From: Alloalcanivorax balearicus MACL04
GTDB lineage: Bacteria > Pseudomonadota > Gammaproteobacteria > Pseudomonadales > Alcanivoracaceae
DNA length: 64,000 nucleotides
Direction of reading: 5' to 3'
NCBI RefSeq assembly: GCF_025532145.1
Contig: NZ_ARXS01000014.1
Location: 1-64,000, forward strand
Part shown: positions 49,435 to 58,328 of the stretch, one piece after another
How positions within the stretch are numbered: position 1 is the first letter of the stretch
Layout of the letters: each line of letters starts with the position of its first letter
Made by a program: the position numbers and the translations under genes
Notes under the pieces: model-generated
The model's database searches: none
Seen by the model: only the letters and a program-made list of their open reading frames with translations
Told to the model about the DNA's origin: nothing

Positions 49435-50319
49435 TCATCGCGGATTCGCCAAGCGTACCTGGAACCATTGGTCCAGAGAATCGGCGATCACCGCCGGATT
49501 GTCCTCCGGCACGAAGTGCAGCCCGGGGCCGGCGTGCACCACATCCAGATATTTTAGTCGTTGTTTGAACCAGGGAATACGTTGTTCGGGCAACACCGCG
49601 CCGGGGCGAAAGTGCAGCAGTAACATCGGCTGGTCCATCTCCGGCAGACGCTTCTCAATTTCCTCAATCGCCCGCCAGGTTTCGCCCTGGCGATCATCAA
49701 TCGGCAACTCCAAGGGCAGGGCGCGGATTGCCCGGCGGCTGTCACGGTCGGGAAAAGCGGAGCGATATACGTTCATGACGCTGCGTGGTAAACGCCGCAA
49801 GGTGCCCATGGGCATTACCGTATTAACGAAAAGATTATGCCGCTGCAGCAGCCAGGGACTCAGGCCCGGCCGGCGAAAGGCGAAATACAGCGGACGGGCG
49901 ATGAGCGGAAACTCCTGCCAATCAAAAGTGAAAGGAAAGGTCTCCATGAACACAAGGGCACGAACCCGTTGGGGTTGTTGCTGCGCGAGTCTGAAGCCGA
50001 GCGGACCGCCCCAGTCATGCAGGACCAGTGTCACCGGCTCAAGCGCCATCTGTTCCAGGAAACCGGAAAAGAAGTGGTGGAGGGTGCATAGCCGGTAATC
50101 CAGATCCGGCTTGGCGCTGCGACCGAAACCGGGCAGGTCCAATGCCACGCAGCGGTAACGGTGACGCAGAAGCTTGATCACGTTCCGCCAGAGATAACTG
50201 CTGGTGGGATTGCCATGCACGAACAACAAGGTGGGACCGGAGCCTTCATCCAGATAATGCAGCCGTTGCCCATGCACCGATACGTAGCGGGATCGGAAAG
50301 GACAGTCCGCGAAGCCCAT
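49435..50319 (-). CDS. Haloalkane dehalogenase-like alpha/beta hydrolase (HLD-II pattern)
   Basis: 294 residues from ATG 50319; a TTG at 50376 would add 19. The haloalkane dehalogenase residues are all in place: Asn37 in HGNPTSSYLWR, nucleophile Asp102 and halide-binding Trp103 in LVLHDWGG, acid Glu126 in VFMETF, and His268 in GLHFVPEDNP. This is the Asp-His-Glu triad of subfamily II (LinB, DhaA). The family hydrolyses carbon-halogen bonds. A role in using halogenated alkanes fits a marine hydrocarbon degrader but is inferred. The gene starts divergently from the SET gene. Confidence 0.8.
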   Translation of the reverse strand: MGFADCPFRSRYVSVHGQRLHYLDEGSGPTLLFVHGNPTSSYLWRNVIKLLRHRYRCVALDLPGFGRSAKPDLDYRLCTLHHFFSGFLEQMALEPVTLVLHDWGGPLGFRLAQQQPQRVRALVFMETFPFTFDWQEFPLIARPLYFAFRRPGLSPWLLQRHNLFVNTVMPMGTLRRLPRSVMNVYRSAFPDRDSRRAIRALPLELPIDDRQGETWRAIEEIEKRLPEMDQPMLLLHFRPGAVLPEQRIPWFKQRLKYLDVVHAGPGLHFVPEDNPAVIADSLDQWFQVRLANPR

Positions 50320-50387
50320 GCCATGCGTCCAGGTAGCTTTTCTGGCAAGATGCCACGCTGACGATAACAACTGCAAGCACGGTGCCC

Positions 50388-50708
50388 ATGAAACCCTATG
50401 TACGTCACGACCTGGTTTCGGTCCAGACCAGTGATATCCATGGCAAGGGGCTGTTCGCCCGCCAACGTCTTCCCGCCGGCACCGTGCTCGGCGTGTTGAA
50501 AACCAAACCCGCCCGCCGTAACGGACCCTATGTGTTGTGGCTGGATGACGACGGTGAAGAACGGCACCGGGTTTTATGCGAGTTGCGTTACATCAACCAC
50601 GGGCGGCCGGCCAATGTGGCCTACTACGACGACCTTACCGTGGTGACGCTGAAAGCAGTGAAAGCCGGGCAGGAGCTGTTGCACGATTACGGTGAGGACT
50701 GGCAGTAG
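50388..50708 (+). CDS. Small SET-domain protein
   Basis: 106 residues, almost entirely a SET fold. The N-terminal strand has HGKGLFARQRLPAGTVLG, and the C-terminal part has RYINHGRPANVAYY and ELLHDYGEDW, corresponding to the NHxxxPN and ELxxDY motifs. SET proteins methylate lysines. This one is much shorter than the eukaryotic enzymes, and no substrate is known. The gene is alone on the plus strand between minus-strand genes. Confidence 0.82.
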   Translation: MKPYVRHDLVSVQTSDIHGKGLFARQRLPAGTVLGVLKTKPARRNGPYVLWLDDDGEERHRVLCELRYINHGRPANVAYYDDLTVVTLKAVKAGQELLHDYGEDWQ

Positions 50709-50715
50709 TCCGGTT

Positions 50716-51423
50716 TTAAAAGGGCACCGGAGAAACGAACTCGCTCCACAGGCCGGTGTGAGGATGATTGAAGGCCAGCCGGTGGGCATGCAGCAGCAAC
50801 CGTTCGCTGGCGGCCAGCGCCGCCTCCGGCGCGTAGAGATCACAGCCGAGAATCGGATGCCCCAGTTCCCGGCAGTGAATACGCAGCTGATGACTACGTC
50901 CGGTCACTGGCCGCAGCCGGAGCCGGGTGCGGCCTCGGGCGGCATCCCGCTCCAGCACTTTCCAATGAGTGAGGGCCGCCTTGCCCGTTTCAAAGCAGAC
51001 TTTCTGTAACGGCCGATTGGGCCAGTCGGCGATCAGCGGCAAGTCCACGACGCCGTCCCCGCATTCCACCAGGCCATCCACCACGGCCTGATACTCCTTG
51101 AATACCCGGCGTTGCTGGAAGGCCCGGCTCAGCTGGCTCTGCGCCTCGCGGGTAAGGGCGAACACCATGATGCCCGAGGTGTCCAGATCAAGCCGATGCA
51201 CCAGCCGTATTTCGGGAAAGTCCAGTGCCAGACGGCGGATCACACAATCCTTGTTCTCCGGCGCCCGGCCCGGCACGCTGAGCAGGAAGGCCGGCTTGTT
51301 CACCACCAGAAGGTGATCGTCCCGGTGCAGGATGACCACCTCCTCATGGCAACGGGGCACGATATAGTGCTCGGGCTGCCTGGCTCGGGGCAATCGCACC
51401 GGACTATCCCCAGACAGCGTCAT
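50716..51423 (-). CDS. rluA: RluA-type pseudouridine synthase
   Basis: 235 residues. It has the RluA-family catalytic motif RLVHRLDLDTSGIMV (about 78-92), in which the Asp of RLD is the nucleophile, and GRSHQLRIH near 180. The short length, without an S4 domain, fits RluA, which modifies 23S rRNA U746 and tRNA U32. Start ATG 51423 has AGGA upstream inside the protease gene, whose end it overlaps by 20 nt. Confidence 0.88.
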   Translation of the reverse strand: MTLSGDSPVRLPRARQPEHYIVPRCHEEVVILHRDDHLLVVNKPAFLLSVPGRAPENKDCVIRRLALDFPEIRLVHRLDLDTSGIMVFALTREAQSQLSRAFQQRRVFKEYQAVVDGLVECGDGVVDLPLIADWPNRPLQKVCFETGKAALTHWKVLERDAARGRTRLRLRPVTGRSHQLRIHCRELGHPILGCDLYAPEAALAASERLLLHAHRLAFNHPHTGLWSEFVSPVPF

Positions 51424-53782
51424 GGACATCCTGATAGCGCTCGGCGAAGTGCACCGTCAGCCCCTTTTTAAGATGTTCCGGCAGTTCCTTGTAATCACGT
51501 TCGCAGGCCTTCGGCAGAATGATTTCACGAATACCAACGCGGCGGGCGGCGGTGATCTTCTCACGAATACCGCCCACGGCCAGCACCTGTCCGGTCAGCG
51601 TCAACTCGCCGGTCATGGCCAGCTTGCGCGGCAACCTTTTCCCCGTGGCCAGGGAGATCAGCGCCGTGGCCATGGTGATGCCGGCGCTGGGGCCGTCCTT
51701 GGGAGTGGCGCCCTCCGGCACATGCAAATGGACGAAGGACTGATCGAACCAGTCGCCGTCACCGCCGTAGGCCTGCAGATGGCTGGCCACGTAGCTGTAG
51801 GCAATCTCGGCGGATTCCTTCATCACGTCGCCCAGTTGCCCGGTCTGTTTGAAACCACGCTGCTGCACATGCACCTGGGTGGCTTCGATCGACAGTGTCG
51901 CGCCGCCCATGGAGGTCCATGCCAGACCGGTGACGACACCGATACCACGCTGGGTTTTTTCCCGCTGAAAATAGGGTTGGCCGAGAAATTCCTCGAGGTT
52001 CTTGCTGGTGACGCTGATCTTCTTCTCGCCGGAAAGCAGTCGAACCGCCGCCTTGCGAATAATTTTGTTGAGCTGCTTCTCCAGGTTGCGCACCCCGGCC
52101 TCGCGCGCATAACCCTCCGCCACCTGGCGCAAGGCGCTGGCGTTGATGGTGAGCTGTCCGGGCTTGACCCCGGCCCGTTCCAGGGAGCGCGGCCACAGAT
52201 GCCGCTTGGCGATTTCCACCTTTTCCTCGGTGATGTAACCGCTCAGACGGATCATTTCCATTCGATCGAGCAGGGGAGCGGGGATCGAATCCAGCGTATT
52301 GGCGGTACAGATAAACAGGCAATGACTCAGATCCAGACGTTCGTCCAGATAGTGATCGAGAAAGTCCTGATTCTGTTCCGGATCCAGTACTTCCAGCAGG
52401 GCGGAGGCCGGGTCGCCCTGGAACGAGGTGCCGAGCTTGTCGATTTCATCGAGCATGATCACCGGGTTGCTGGTGCCGGACTCTTTAAGTGCCTGAATCA
52501 GCTTCCCGGGCATGGCGCCGATGTAGGTGCGCCGGTGACCTTTGATTTCCGCCTCGTCGCGCATGCCGCCAAGGCTGAGTCGGTAAAAGCGGCGATCCAG
52601 GGCTTCGGCGACGGCGCGACCCACGCTGGTCTTGCCCACCCCGGGAGGCCCCACCAGCAGAAGGATTGAGCCTTTGACTTCGCCGCGCATGGCGCCCACC
52701 GCGAGAAACTCAACGATGCGGTCCTTGACGTCATCCAGACCGCTATGGTGCGCACTCAGAGTATCGTGCGCGTGCTTGAGGTCCAGATTGTCCTCGGAGA
52801 AGCGTCCCCAGGGTACCGAAGTGAGCCAGTCGAGATAGTTGCGGGTTACCGCGTATTCCGGCGAACCGCTTTCCAGCACGCCCAGTTTGCGCACTTCCTC
52901 ATCAAAGCGCTTGGCCACCGCCTCCGGCGGGGCCAGTGACTCCATGCGAGAGCGGAATTCATCCACGTCGGCAGTGCGGTCATCCTTTTCCAGGCCCAGC
53001 TCGCGCTGAATCACCTTGAGCTGTTCCTTGAGGAAAAACTCGCGCTGATGACGGGATATCTTTTCGTTAACCTCCTCGCTGATCTCGTTCTGCAGGCGCG
53101 CGACTTCCACTTCCTTGCGCACCAATGTCAGTACTTTTTCCATGCGCTGCTTCAACGGCACGGTTTCCAGAATGTCCTGGAGATCATCCCCGTTGGCGCT
53201 GGTCAACGCGGCGGCAAAGTCGGTCAGCGGAGAGGGATCCCGTGGCGAGAAGTTCTGCAGGTAGTGCTTGAGCCCCTCGTTGTAGAGCGGGTTCAGCGGC
53301 AACAGTTCACGGATGGTGTTGATGATCGCCATGGCGTAGGCACGCAGGGCGTCGGTGAGCTCGTCCTTGGGCTCGGGATACTCCACTTCCGCCATGAACG
53401 GACGTTTGCGGTTGGTGTAGCCAGAGACGCGGAAACGCGCCAGCCCCTGGGCGACCACCTGCAGATGATCATCTTCCTGATTGACGGCATGAATTTTCAC
53501 CAGACAGCCATATTCCGGAAAGTCCTCCACCGAGACCTCATCCGGATCACGATCGCCCACATAGATCAGGCCCAGGGCATGGTGTGGGGTCTGGCTGACC
53601 CGCTCCAGGGTGGACTGCCACAGCTCCTGACTCAGCAGGATCGGCTGCACCAGCCCGGGCATGAAGGGGCGGTGACGCACTGGTATCAGATAAACCCGCT
53701 GTGGCAAATGATGATCCGGCAAAGCCAGAGCGCCCTGGGGGGTGGGCTGTTCGATGGTGGTTTCCTGCTCGTCTTGGTTCAT
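51404..53782 (-). CDS. lon: Lon-type ATP-dependent protease
   Basis: 792 residues from ATG 53782. An N-terminal substrate-binding domain (about 25-215) is followed by a coiled coil, the AAA+ module with GPPGVGKTSVG (about 365) and Walker B VIMLDEID, and the proteolytic domain with catalytic Ser in KDGPSAGIT (about 685) and its Lys in the GIREK region. The N-terminus (RVYLIPVRHRPFMPG) differs from E. coli Lon. The gene is not next to clpX, the usual lon neighbour, so it may be a second Lon (as PA0779/AsrA is in Pseudomonas). Confidence 0.92.
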   Translation of the reverse strand: MNQDEQETTIEQPTPQGALALPDHHLPQRVYLIPVRHRPFMPGLVQPILLSQELWQSTLERVSQTPHHALGLIYVGDRDPDEVSVEDFPEYGCLVKIHAVNQEDDHLQVVAQGLARFRVSGYTNRKRPFMAEVEYPEPKDELTDALRAYAMAIINTIRELLPLNPLYNEGLKHYLQNFSPRDPSPLTDFAAALTSANGDDLQDILETVPLKQRMEKVLTLVRKEVEVARLQNEISEEVNEKISRHQREFFLKEQLKVIQRELGLEKDDRTADVDEFRSRMESLAPPEAVAKRFDEEVRKLGVLESGSPEYAVTRNYLDWLTSVPWGRFSEDNLDLKHAHDTLSAHHSGLDDVKDRIVEFLAVGAMRGEVKGSILLLVGPPGVGKTSVGRAVAEALDRRFYRLSLGGMRDEAEIKGHRRTYIGAMPGKLIQALKESGTSNPVIMLDEIDKLGTSFQGDPASALLEVLDPEQNQDFLDHYLDERLDLSHCLFICTANTLDSIPAPLLDRMEMIRLSGYITEEKVEIAKRHLWPRSLERAGVKPGQLTINASALRQVAEGYAREAGVRNLEKQLNKIIRKAAVRLLSGEKKISVTSKNLEEFLGQPYFQREKTQRGIGVVTGLAWTSMGGATLSIEATQVHVQQRGFKQTGQLGDVMKESAEIAYSYVASHLQAYGGDGDWFDQSFVHLHVPEGATPKDGPSAGITMATALISLATGKRLPRKLAMTGELTLTGQVLAVGGIREKITAARRVGIREIILPKACERDYKELPEHLKKGLTVHFAERYQDVHDAVWG

Positions 53783-53892
53783 GATATCCACTCGTCATAA
53801 ACGGGAAGCGTCGCCGTTGACATTACGACAGGACGGCGACGCGCGACCAGTCATCTGAATGGAGTCTCCGAACCGGTTTTCAATAGCCGGAT

Positions 53893-54558
53893 TCAGCGCG
53901 GGCCATCGATGATCAATAGATCGGCACTGAGCTCACGGGGAGTCTGGGTGCGCCGCTCCACCAGCCGGGCGTCGAATTTTTCCTCGCACCGCTGCGCCAG
54001 CTCATAGAATGGCGAGCGTCCGGGGTCGGCGATAATGATCCGCCGCACCCGCTGATTCAAGGCACGGCGAATCAGATTGAACAGCACCGGGGTGAGCTCA
54101 TCCCAAAAGCAGATATCGGCACCGGTAATGACATCGACATCGGCGAGCAGCGCCTTGGTCAGATTCTCGAAGCGTTTTTGCAGTGTTGTCACCGAGGTTT
54201 TGTTGATGGCGGCATGCAATTCCAGATAGGGGAACACATCCTCGTCCGCGTCCACGGCGGTAACCCGGCAGCCAAGGCGTTTGGCGGCGAATATGGACAG
54301 CGGTCCCCAGCCACAGCCAATGTCCATCAAATGGGTATCCGGTCCCAGGGACAGCGCCCGGCGGTCGCGGGTCAACTGATCCATGATCAGGAAGCTGGAG
54401 TTCCACACTTTATTGCCATGGATCGAGGGCACGTGATTGGCGCGTTTCAGACGGCGCACCTCACGGTGACCGGAACGCAAAAGGGTAATACCCCGGGTGT
54501 GGATGGTATGGGATTCGCCCCGTCGGATTTTGGCAATGGGGTTGTCGGATAAGGTCAT
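53893..54558 (-). CDS. Class I SAM-dependent methyltransferase
   Basis: 221 residues from ATG 54558. The SAM motif is LMDIGCGWGPLSIFAAKRLG (about 75-95), followed by the acidic VTAVDADED and a motif II region with DVITGADICFWDELTPV (about 140). The ADxCFWD pattern resembles the family that includes lysine methyltransferases of the ETFB/METTL type. The substrate is unknown. It lies between the protease gene and the EamA transporter on the same strand. Confidence 0.7.
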   Translation of the reverse strand: MTLSDNPIAKIRRGESHTIHTRGITLLRSGHREVRRLKRANHVPSIHGNKVWNSSFLIMDQLTRDRRALSLGPDTHLMDIGCGWGPLSIFAAKRLGCRVTAVDADEDVFPYLELHAAINKTSVTTLQKRFENLTKALLADVDVITGADICFWDELTPVLFNLIRRALNQRVRRIIIADPGRSPFYELAQRCEEKFDARLVERRTQTPRELSADLLIIDGPR

Positions 54559-54714
54559 GGCTGGCCGGCGCCTTGAAAAAGGAAAGACCTTACGGGCGCC
54601 GGCGGCTTTGTTCAAGGTTGGGATGGTTCGAGGCCGGGATGATCAGCGTGGGCGATACGCCTGCCATGCCAGTTGTGCGGGAAGCAGGGTGTTGATCGAA
54701 GCACTAAGACATTG

Positions 54715-55563
54715 TCACCGTGATTTCAGGTTCCAGATACCGGCACCGATAATCAGCAAGGTGCCCAGATAAGTGCTCAGGGCCAGCGCCTCATCCCAGA
54801 ACAACCAGCCGAGAATCGCCGCCCATACCACCGCGGAGTAGTTGTAGACGCCAACCTGGCCGGGACGGGCCACCTGATAGGCGGTGGTCATGGCGAACTG
54901 GCCGGCGATGGCGAACAGGGCGATCCCCAGCATCCAGAGCATTTCCACGCCATTGGGCCATTGCTCGACGCTGGGTAACAGCAAAGCGGAAAGGAGGGTG
55001 GCGAACAGCGTGAAATAGAACACCACCCGGTGGGCCGGCTCGCTCACCGCCATACGCCGGATACTGACCTTGGCCACGCTCATGATGGCGGCGCCGCCGA
55101 GCGCCACCCACATCACCGGATCCACCTGGCCCTGGTCGGCGCGCAGAATCACCGCAACGCCGACAAAACCCAGTGCGACCGCCATCCAGGTCCGCAGCGA
55201 CACCCGGTCGCCCAGCCAGACCCAGGCCACCAATGGCAAGAAAAACGGCACCGTCATTTTGACCAGGACCGCCTCCGCAAGAGTAATATGGCCGATGGCG
55301 TAAAAAAAACAGAACATGGCGGCCACGCCGGTGAAGCCGCGAATGAAATGCAGGCCGAGATGGCGGGTGCCCAGGTCGCGAATGCCACCACTGATCATCA
55401 GCACCGGCAGCAATACCAGCAGGCCGACGAAATTGCGCGCGAACACAATCAGTTCGGTGGAAAGCGTGTCGGAGAGATGCTTGATCAGGGCCGCCATGAT
55501 CGCCAGCAACCCTTCACCCAGAATCAACAGCAAGGCGCCCTTCAGAGGCTGGTCGTTATTCAC
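54715..55563 (-). CDS. EamA/DMT superfamily transporter
   Basis: 282 residues with ten predicted membrane helices in two EamA repeats (about 8-140 and 150-280). [19 protein letters not shown] (about 92) and the corresponding second-half [13 protein letters not shown] are typical. Start GTG 55563 overlaps the rimO stop in GTGA, which is why it is preferred to the upstream GTG 55581. The substrate is unknown. Confidence 0.88.
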   Translation of the reverse strand: MNNDQPLKGALLLILGEGLLAIMAALIKHLSDTLSTELIVFARNFVGLLVLLPVLMISGGIRDLGTRHLGLHFIRGFTGVAAMFCFFYAIGHITLAEAVLVKMTVPFFLPLVAWVWLGDRVSLRTWMAVALGFVGVAVILRADQGQVDPVMWVALGGAAIMSVAKVSIRRMAVSEPAHRVVFYFTLFATLLSALLLPSVEQWPNGVEMLWMLGIALFAIAGQFAMTTAYQVARPGQVGVYNYSAVVWAAILGWLFWDEALALSTYLGTLLIIGAGIWNLKSR

Positions 55564-56876
55564 GCGACCGGCCGGGCCCACAGGTCGTGATCGTCGGCGT
55601 CCTCGACGGTCACCTGCAGGCGTTGCCCCGGTGTCACCCGCGCATCGTCTGGTAGATACACCAGGCCGTCGATTTCCGGAGCATCCGCTTGGGAGCGGGC
55701 CACCACGCCGTTTTCACCAACCTCGTCCACCAGCACTTCCAGGGTTTGGCCGATCTTGCGCTGCAGTTTCGCGGCGCTGATCCGCGCCTGGACATTCATG
55801 AAGCGTTCCTGGCGTTCGCGTGCCACATCTTCGTCGACATGGTCGGGCAGGGCGTTGGCGGGAGCGCCGTCCACCGGCGAATAGGTGAAACAGCCAACCC
55901 GATCCAGTTGCGCCTCTTCCAGCCAATCCAGCAGCATCTCGAAATCATCGTCGGTTTCGCCAGGGAAGCCGGCGATGAAAGTGCTGCGCAGGGTGATGTC
56001 CGGGCAAATCTCACGCCAGCGGCGAATCCGTTCCAGGGTGTTTTCCGCGTGGGCCGGGCGCTTCATCGCCTTGAGCACCGCCGGGCTGGCGTGCTGGAAC
56101 GGAATATCCAGGTACGGCAGGATGTGGCCGGCGGCCATCATCGGAATGATCTCGTCCACGTGCGGATAGGGATAAACGTAATGCAGCCGCACCCAGGCGC
56201 CCAGCTGCCCCAACGCCTGGCACAGCTCCAGCATGCGGGTTTTCACCGGCATGCCCTGCCAGAAGCCGGTCTGGTACTTGCGGTCCACGCCGTAGGCGCT
56301 GGTATCCTGGCTGATCACCAGCAGTTCCTGCACGCCCGCTTTCACCAGCCGTTCCGCTTCATCGAGCACATCGCCCACCGGCCGGGAATCGAGTTTGCCG
56401 CGCATGCCTGGGATGATGCAGAAGCTGCATTTATGGTTGCAGCCCTCGGATATCTTCAGATAGGCATAGTGTCGTGGGGTCAGTTTGATGCCCTGAGGCG
56501 GCACCAGATCGGTGAAGGGGTTGTGGTCGGCGCGAGGGGGCACCGCCTGGTGCACGGCGCTGACGACCTGCTCATACTGTTGGGGGCCGGTGACCGATAG
56601 CACCGCCGGGTGCACTTTGCGGATATTGTCTTCTTCCACGCCCATGCAGCCGGTGACAATGACCTTGCCGTTCTCGCTCAGCGCCTCGCCGATGGCCTCC
56701 AGGGATTCGGCCTTGGCATCGTCGATGAACCCGCAGGTGTTCACCACCACCACATCGGCGTCATCGTAGCTGGGCGTCACCTCATACCCTTCGGTGCGCA
56801 GTTGGGTGAGAATGCGTTCGGAATCCACCAGGGCTTTGGGGCAACCCAGGCTGATAAACCCAACTTTACCGGACAT
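55560..56876 (-). CDS. rimO: Ribosomal protein S12 methylthiotransferase RimO
   Basis: 438 residues. The N-terminal UPF0004 domain carries [12 protein letters not shown] and [12 protein letters not shown] with cluster cysteines. The radical-SAM core has CNHKCSFC (about 146-153), and a C-terminal TRAM domain follows (about 370-435). It adds a methylthio group to Asp89 of S12. It overlaps the transporter gene by 4 nt and starts divergently from thpR. Confidence 0.96.
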   Translation of the reverse strand: MSGKVGFISLGCPKALVDSERILTQLRTEGYEVTPSYDDADVVVVNTCGFIDDAKAESLEAIGEALSENGKVIVTGCMGVEEDNIRKVHPAVLSVTGPQQYEQVVSAVHQAVPPRADHNPFTDLVPPQGIKLTPRHYAYLKISEGCNHKCSFCIIPGMRGKLDSRPVGDVLDEAERLVKAGVQELLVISQDTSAYGVDRKYQTGFWQGMPVKTRMLELCQALGQLGAWVRLHYVYPYPHVDEIIPMMAAGHILPYLDIPFQHASPAVLKAMKRPAHAENTLERIRRWREICPDITLRSTFIAGFPGETDDDFEMLLDWLEEAQLDRVGCFTYSPVDGAPANALPDHVDEDVARERQERFMNVQARISAAKLQRKIGQTLEVLVDEVGENGVVARSQADAPEIDGLVYLPDDARVTPGQRLQVTVEDADDHDLWARPVA

Positions 56877-56963
56877 AAACCACCTCGAAGTCAGCGGGGC
56901 GGCATTCTACTATTAACCCGGCGTGAATGCCTATTGGGTTGGCGGTGCAGGGAGAAAACACCT

Positions 56964-57491
56964 ATGCGTTGTTTCATTGGACTGCCGGTGCCGGAGGAGG
57001 CCGGTCGCACTCTGTTGAGGGGCGTTCCGGAAGGGGCTGGGCGGCAATTGCCGTTGACCGATCTGCATCTGACTCTGGCGTTCCTCGGCGAGCGTGAGCT
57101 CTCCTGGACGCAGGTACTATGCCGGCACCTGGAATCGATTCTGGCGGAAGTGCAGCCGCTGAGCCTGAAACTTGCTCATGGCGGTCCCTTTCCATCCAGC
57201 GGCAGTCGCCTATGGGCGGCACGGGCCTTGCCATCGCCCGCTCTGATGGCACTGTATGAACGTATTTGGCGTCCTTTGGAAGATCTCGGCGTGGAACGTG
57301 ACCAGCGTGGTTTTCAGCCCCATGTGACCCTGGCTCGCGGTCACCATCGACTCACCACGAAAAGGGCAAACGAGAGTGCGGAAAGTCTATATGGAGACCA
57401 TGCTGAATTCGATGTCTACGAAGTCGTCCTCTATGAGAGCCGACAAGGCTATCGGGCACGATGGCGGCAATCACTGAAAAGCCGGCTCTGA
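56964..57491 (+). CDS. thpR: RNA 2',3'-cyclic phosphodiesterase ThpR (LigT family)
   Basis: 175 residues from ATG 56964, preceded by GGGAGAAA. The two HxTx motifs that define 2H phosphoesterases are His35-Leu-Thr37 (HLTLAFLG) and His120-Val-Thr122 (HVTLARG). It opens RNA 2',3'-cyclic phosphates and can ligate tRNA halves in vitro. It converges on the small lipoprotein gene with a 40-bp gap. Confidence 0.9.
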   Translation: MRCFIGLPVPEEAGRTLLRGVPEGAGRQLPLTDLHLTLAFLGERELSWTQVLCRHLESILAEVQPLSLKLAHGGPFPSSGSRLWAARALPSPALMALYERIWRPLEDLGVERDQRGFQPHVTLARGHHRLTTKRANESAESLYGDHAEFDVYEVVLYESRQGYRARWRQSLKSRL

Positions 57492-57532
57492 GCCCCGGAA
57501 GACGATTCCGGACCTCAGAGCCATCCAAGCGG

Positions 57533-57763
57533 TTACTGCTGGCCTCCGCCATAACCGCCGGCGCCTCCGGCGGAGCCGCCGCCAGCGGGGTCATCGCCAC
57601 TTTGCATACCGGGCTGAGAGGGCTGCTGTGGATCGCCTGGTGCTGGTGAATCCGGCTGCTTGGGATCGCAGGCGGCCAGCACCGAGCCTATCAGCAACAG
57701 GGCCAGCGTGCCGGCCACACCTCTTTTCAATCCGGTTCTTCGTTCCATTTTTCCGTCTTTCAT
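57533..57763 (-). CDS. Small Gly/Pro-rich lipoprotein
   Basis: 76 residues from ATG 57763, which has GGGAGG at 7 nt. A basic N-terminus and hydrophobic segment end in the lipobox LIGSVLAAC (Cys at about 32). The mature part has only about 45 residues, rich in Pro, Gln, Asp and Gly, ending in GGAGGYGGGQQ. No conserved domain is visible. It follows the secreted Asp/Pro-rich gene by 55 bp and is probably expressed with it from the divergent ECF-type promoter. Confidence 0.7.
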   Translation of the reverse strand: MKDGKMERRTGLKRGVAGTLALLLIGSVLAACDPKQPDSPAPGDPQQPSQPGMQSGDDPAGGGSAGGAGGYGGGQQ

Positions 57764-57818
57764 GGTTTTTCCTCCCATTAAGTGACTGTGCACGGGCGGC
57801 GTCGGGCCGCCCAAATAA

Positions 57819-58130
57819 TCAGGGTCGGTCAGGGTCGTCACTGCGGGTGTCGTCACCGCCATCGCGATCCTCCCCGCTGGGCCAGCCCCGCTCATCAGGC
57901 CGCCCCATATCCCGGGAGTCACCCTCCAGGCCATTGGGATTGCCGTAAGCGGGTTGACCGGGCCGGTCCGGGTCCGCCGGTGGGCCGGGCTGGGCCGGCA
58001 TGGTGCGCTGATCGTCGGGCGGCATTTGCGCCGGGCGATTGCCGTCATCCGCGGCAGCGGTAACGGAAACGCCAAGAAAGGCGGCGCCGAGGATCATCAA
58101 CAGGGCTTTGCGAACGTTCATTGCGTACAT
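57819..58130 (-). CDS. Secreted Pro/Asp-rich small protein
   Basis: 103 residues from ATG 58130, chosen because GGGAGG lies 7 nt upstream. The signal peptide (about 1-27) ends at VTAAA/DDG. The mature part is hydrophilic and low in complexity, with DDG, PGPPADPDRPGQP and a DRDGGDD-type acidic tail, suggesting a disordered periplasmic or cell-surface polypeptide, possibly metal-binding. No family is recognised. Its promoter mirrors that of the sigma-factor operon. A GC hairpin (57794-57812) separates it from the lipoprotein gene and could reduce expression downstream. Confidence 0.65.
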   Translation of the reverse strand: MYAMNVRKALLMILGAAFLGVSVTAAADDGNRPAQMPPDDQRTMPAQPGPPADPDRPGQPAYGNPNGLEGDSRDMGRPDERGWPSGEDRDGGDDTRSDDPDRP

Positions 58131-58210
58131 CGGATTACCTCCCGATCCATCGGGTGACTTCAGTGGGCGGGGCGCCACCGAAGGGTCGGTGTTGCCGCCG
58201 CCTCACTACT

Positions 58211-58239
58211 GTCTACAGGACAGGGTGCGGTTTGGTTCC
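58211..58239 (-). promoter_or_regulatory. ECF-type promoter for the secreted-protein/lipoprotein genes
   Basis: Read on the minus strand there is GGAACC (58239-58234), a 17-base spacer and GTAGAC (58216-58211). GGAAC with GTA or CGT about 16-17 bases away is the classical ECF-sigma promoter shape. The expected transcript starts about 70 nt before the ATG at 58130. The sequence is nearly identical to the plus-strand promoter opposite. Confidence 0.65.
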
Positions 58240-58257
58240 ATGGCAAAGTGTTTTTTG

Positions 58258-58286
58258 GGAACCAAACCGCACGCCCTGCTGTAAGT
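58258..58286 (+). promoter_or_regulatory. ECF-type promoter for the sigma/anti-sigma operon
   Basis: GGAACC (58258-58263), a 17-base spacer and GTAAGT (58281-58286). It lies about 45 nt upstream of the sigma gene start, suggesting autoregulation by the sigma factor. The -35 and the first eight spacer bases are identical to the opposed promoter. Confidence 0.65.
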
Positions 58287-58328
58287 ACTAGTGAGGGCCT
58301 CAAGGTCGGCCGGAAAGGAATCGCCGGA

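Larger units (their letters stand above)
58201..58296. repeat. Long imperfect inverted repeat containing two opposed promoters
   Basis: The arms at 58201-58239 and 58258-58296 are inverted copies around an 18-base centre. The inner 14 bases (TGCGGTTTGGTTCC and its complement) are perfect. The outer ends share AGTGAGG. Each arm carries one ECF-type promoter, so the palindrome looks like a duplicated and inverted promoter rather than a terminator; it has no T run. Confidence 0.8.

Noticed and set aside
57764-57818. Intrinsic terminator at the GGGCGGC/GCCGCCC hairpin
   Set aside because: A stable stem exists but no T run follows on the minus strand, so it is noted only as a possible attenuating structure.
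58226-58271. Intrinsic terminator made by the 14-bp inverted repeat
   Set aside because: The repeat lies between divergent genes, lacks a T run after either arm, and each arm carries a promoter-like pattern instead.
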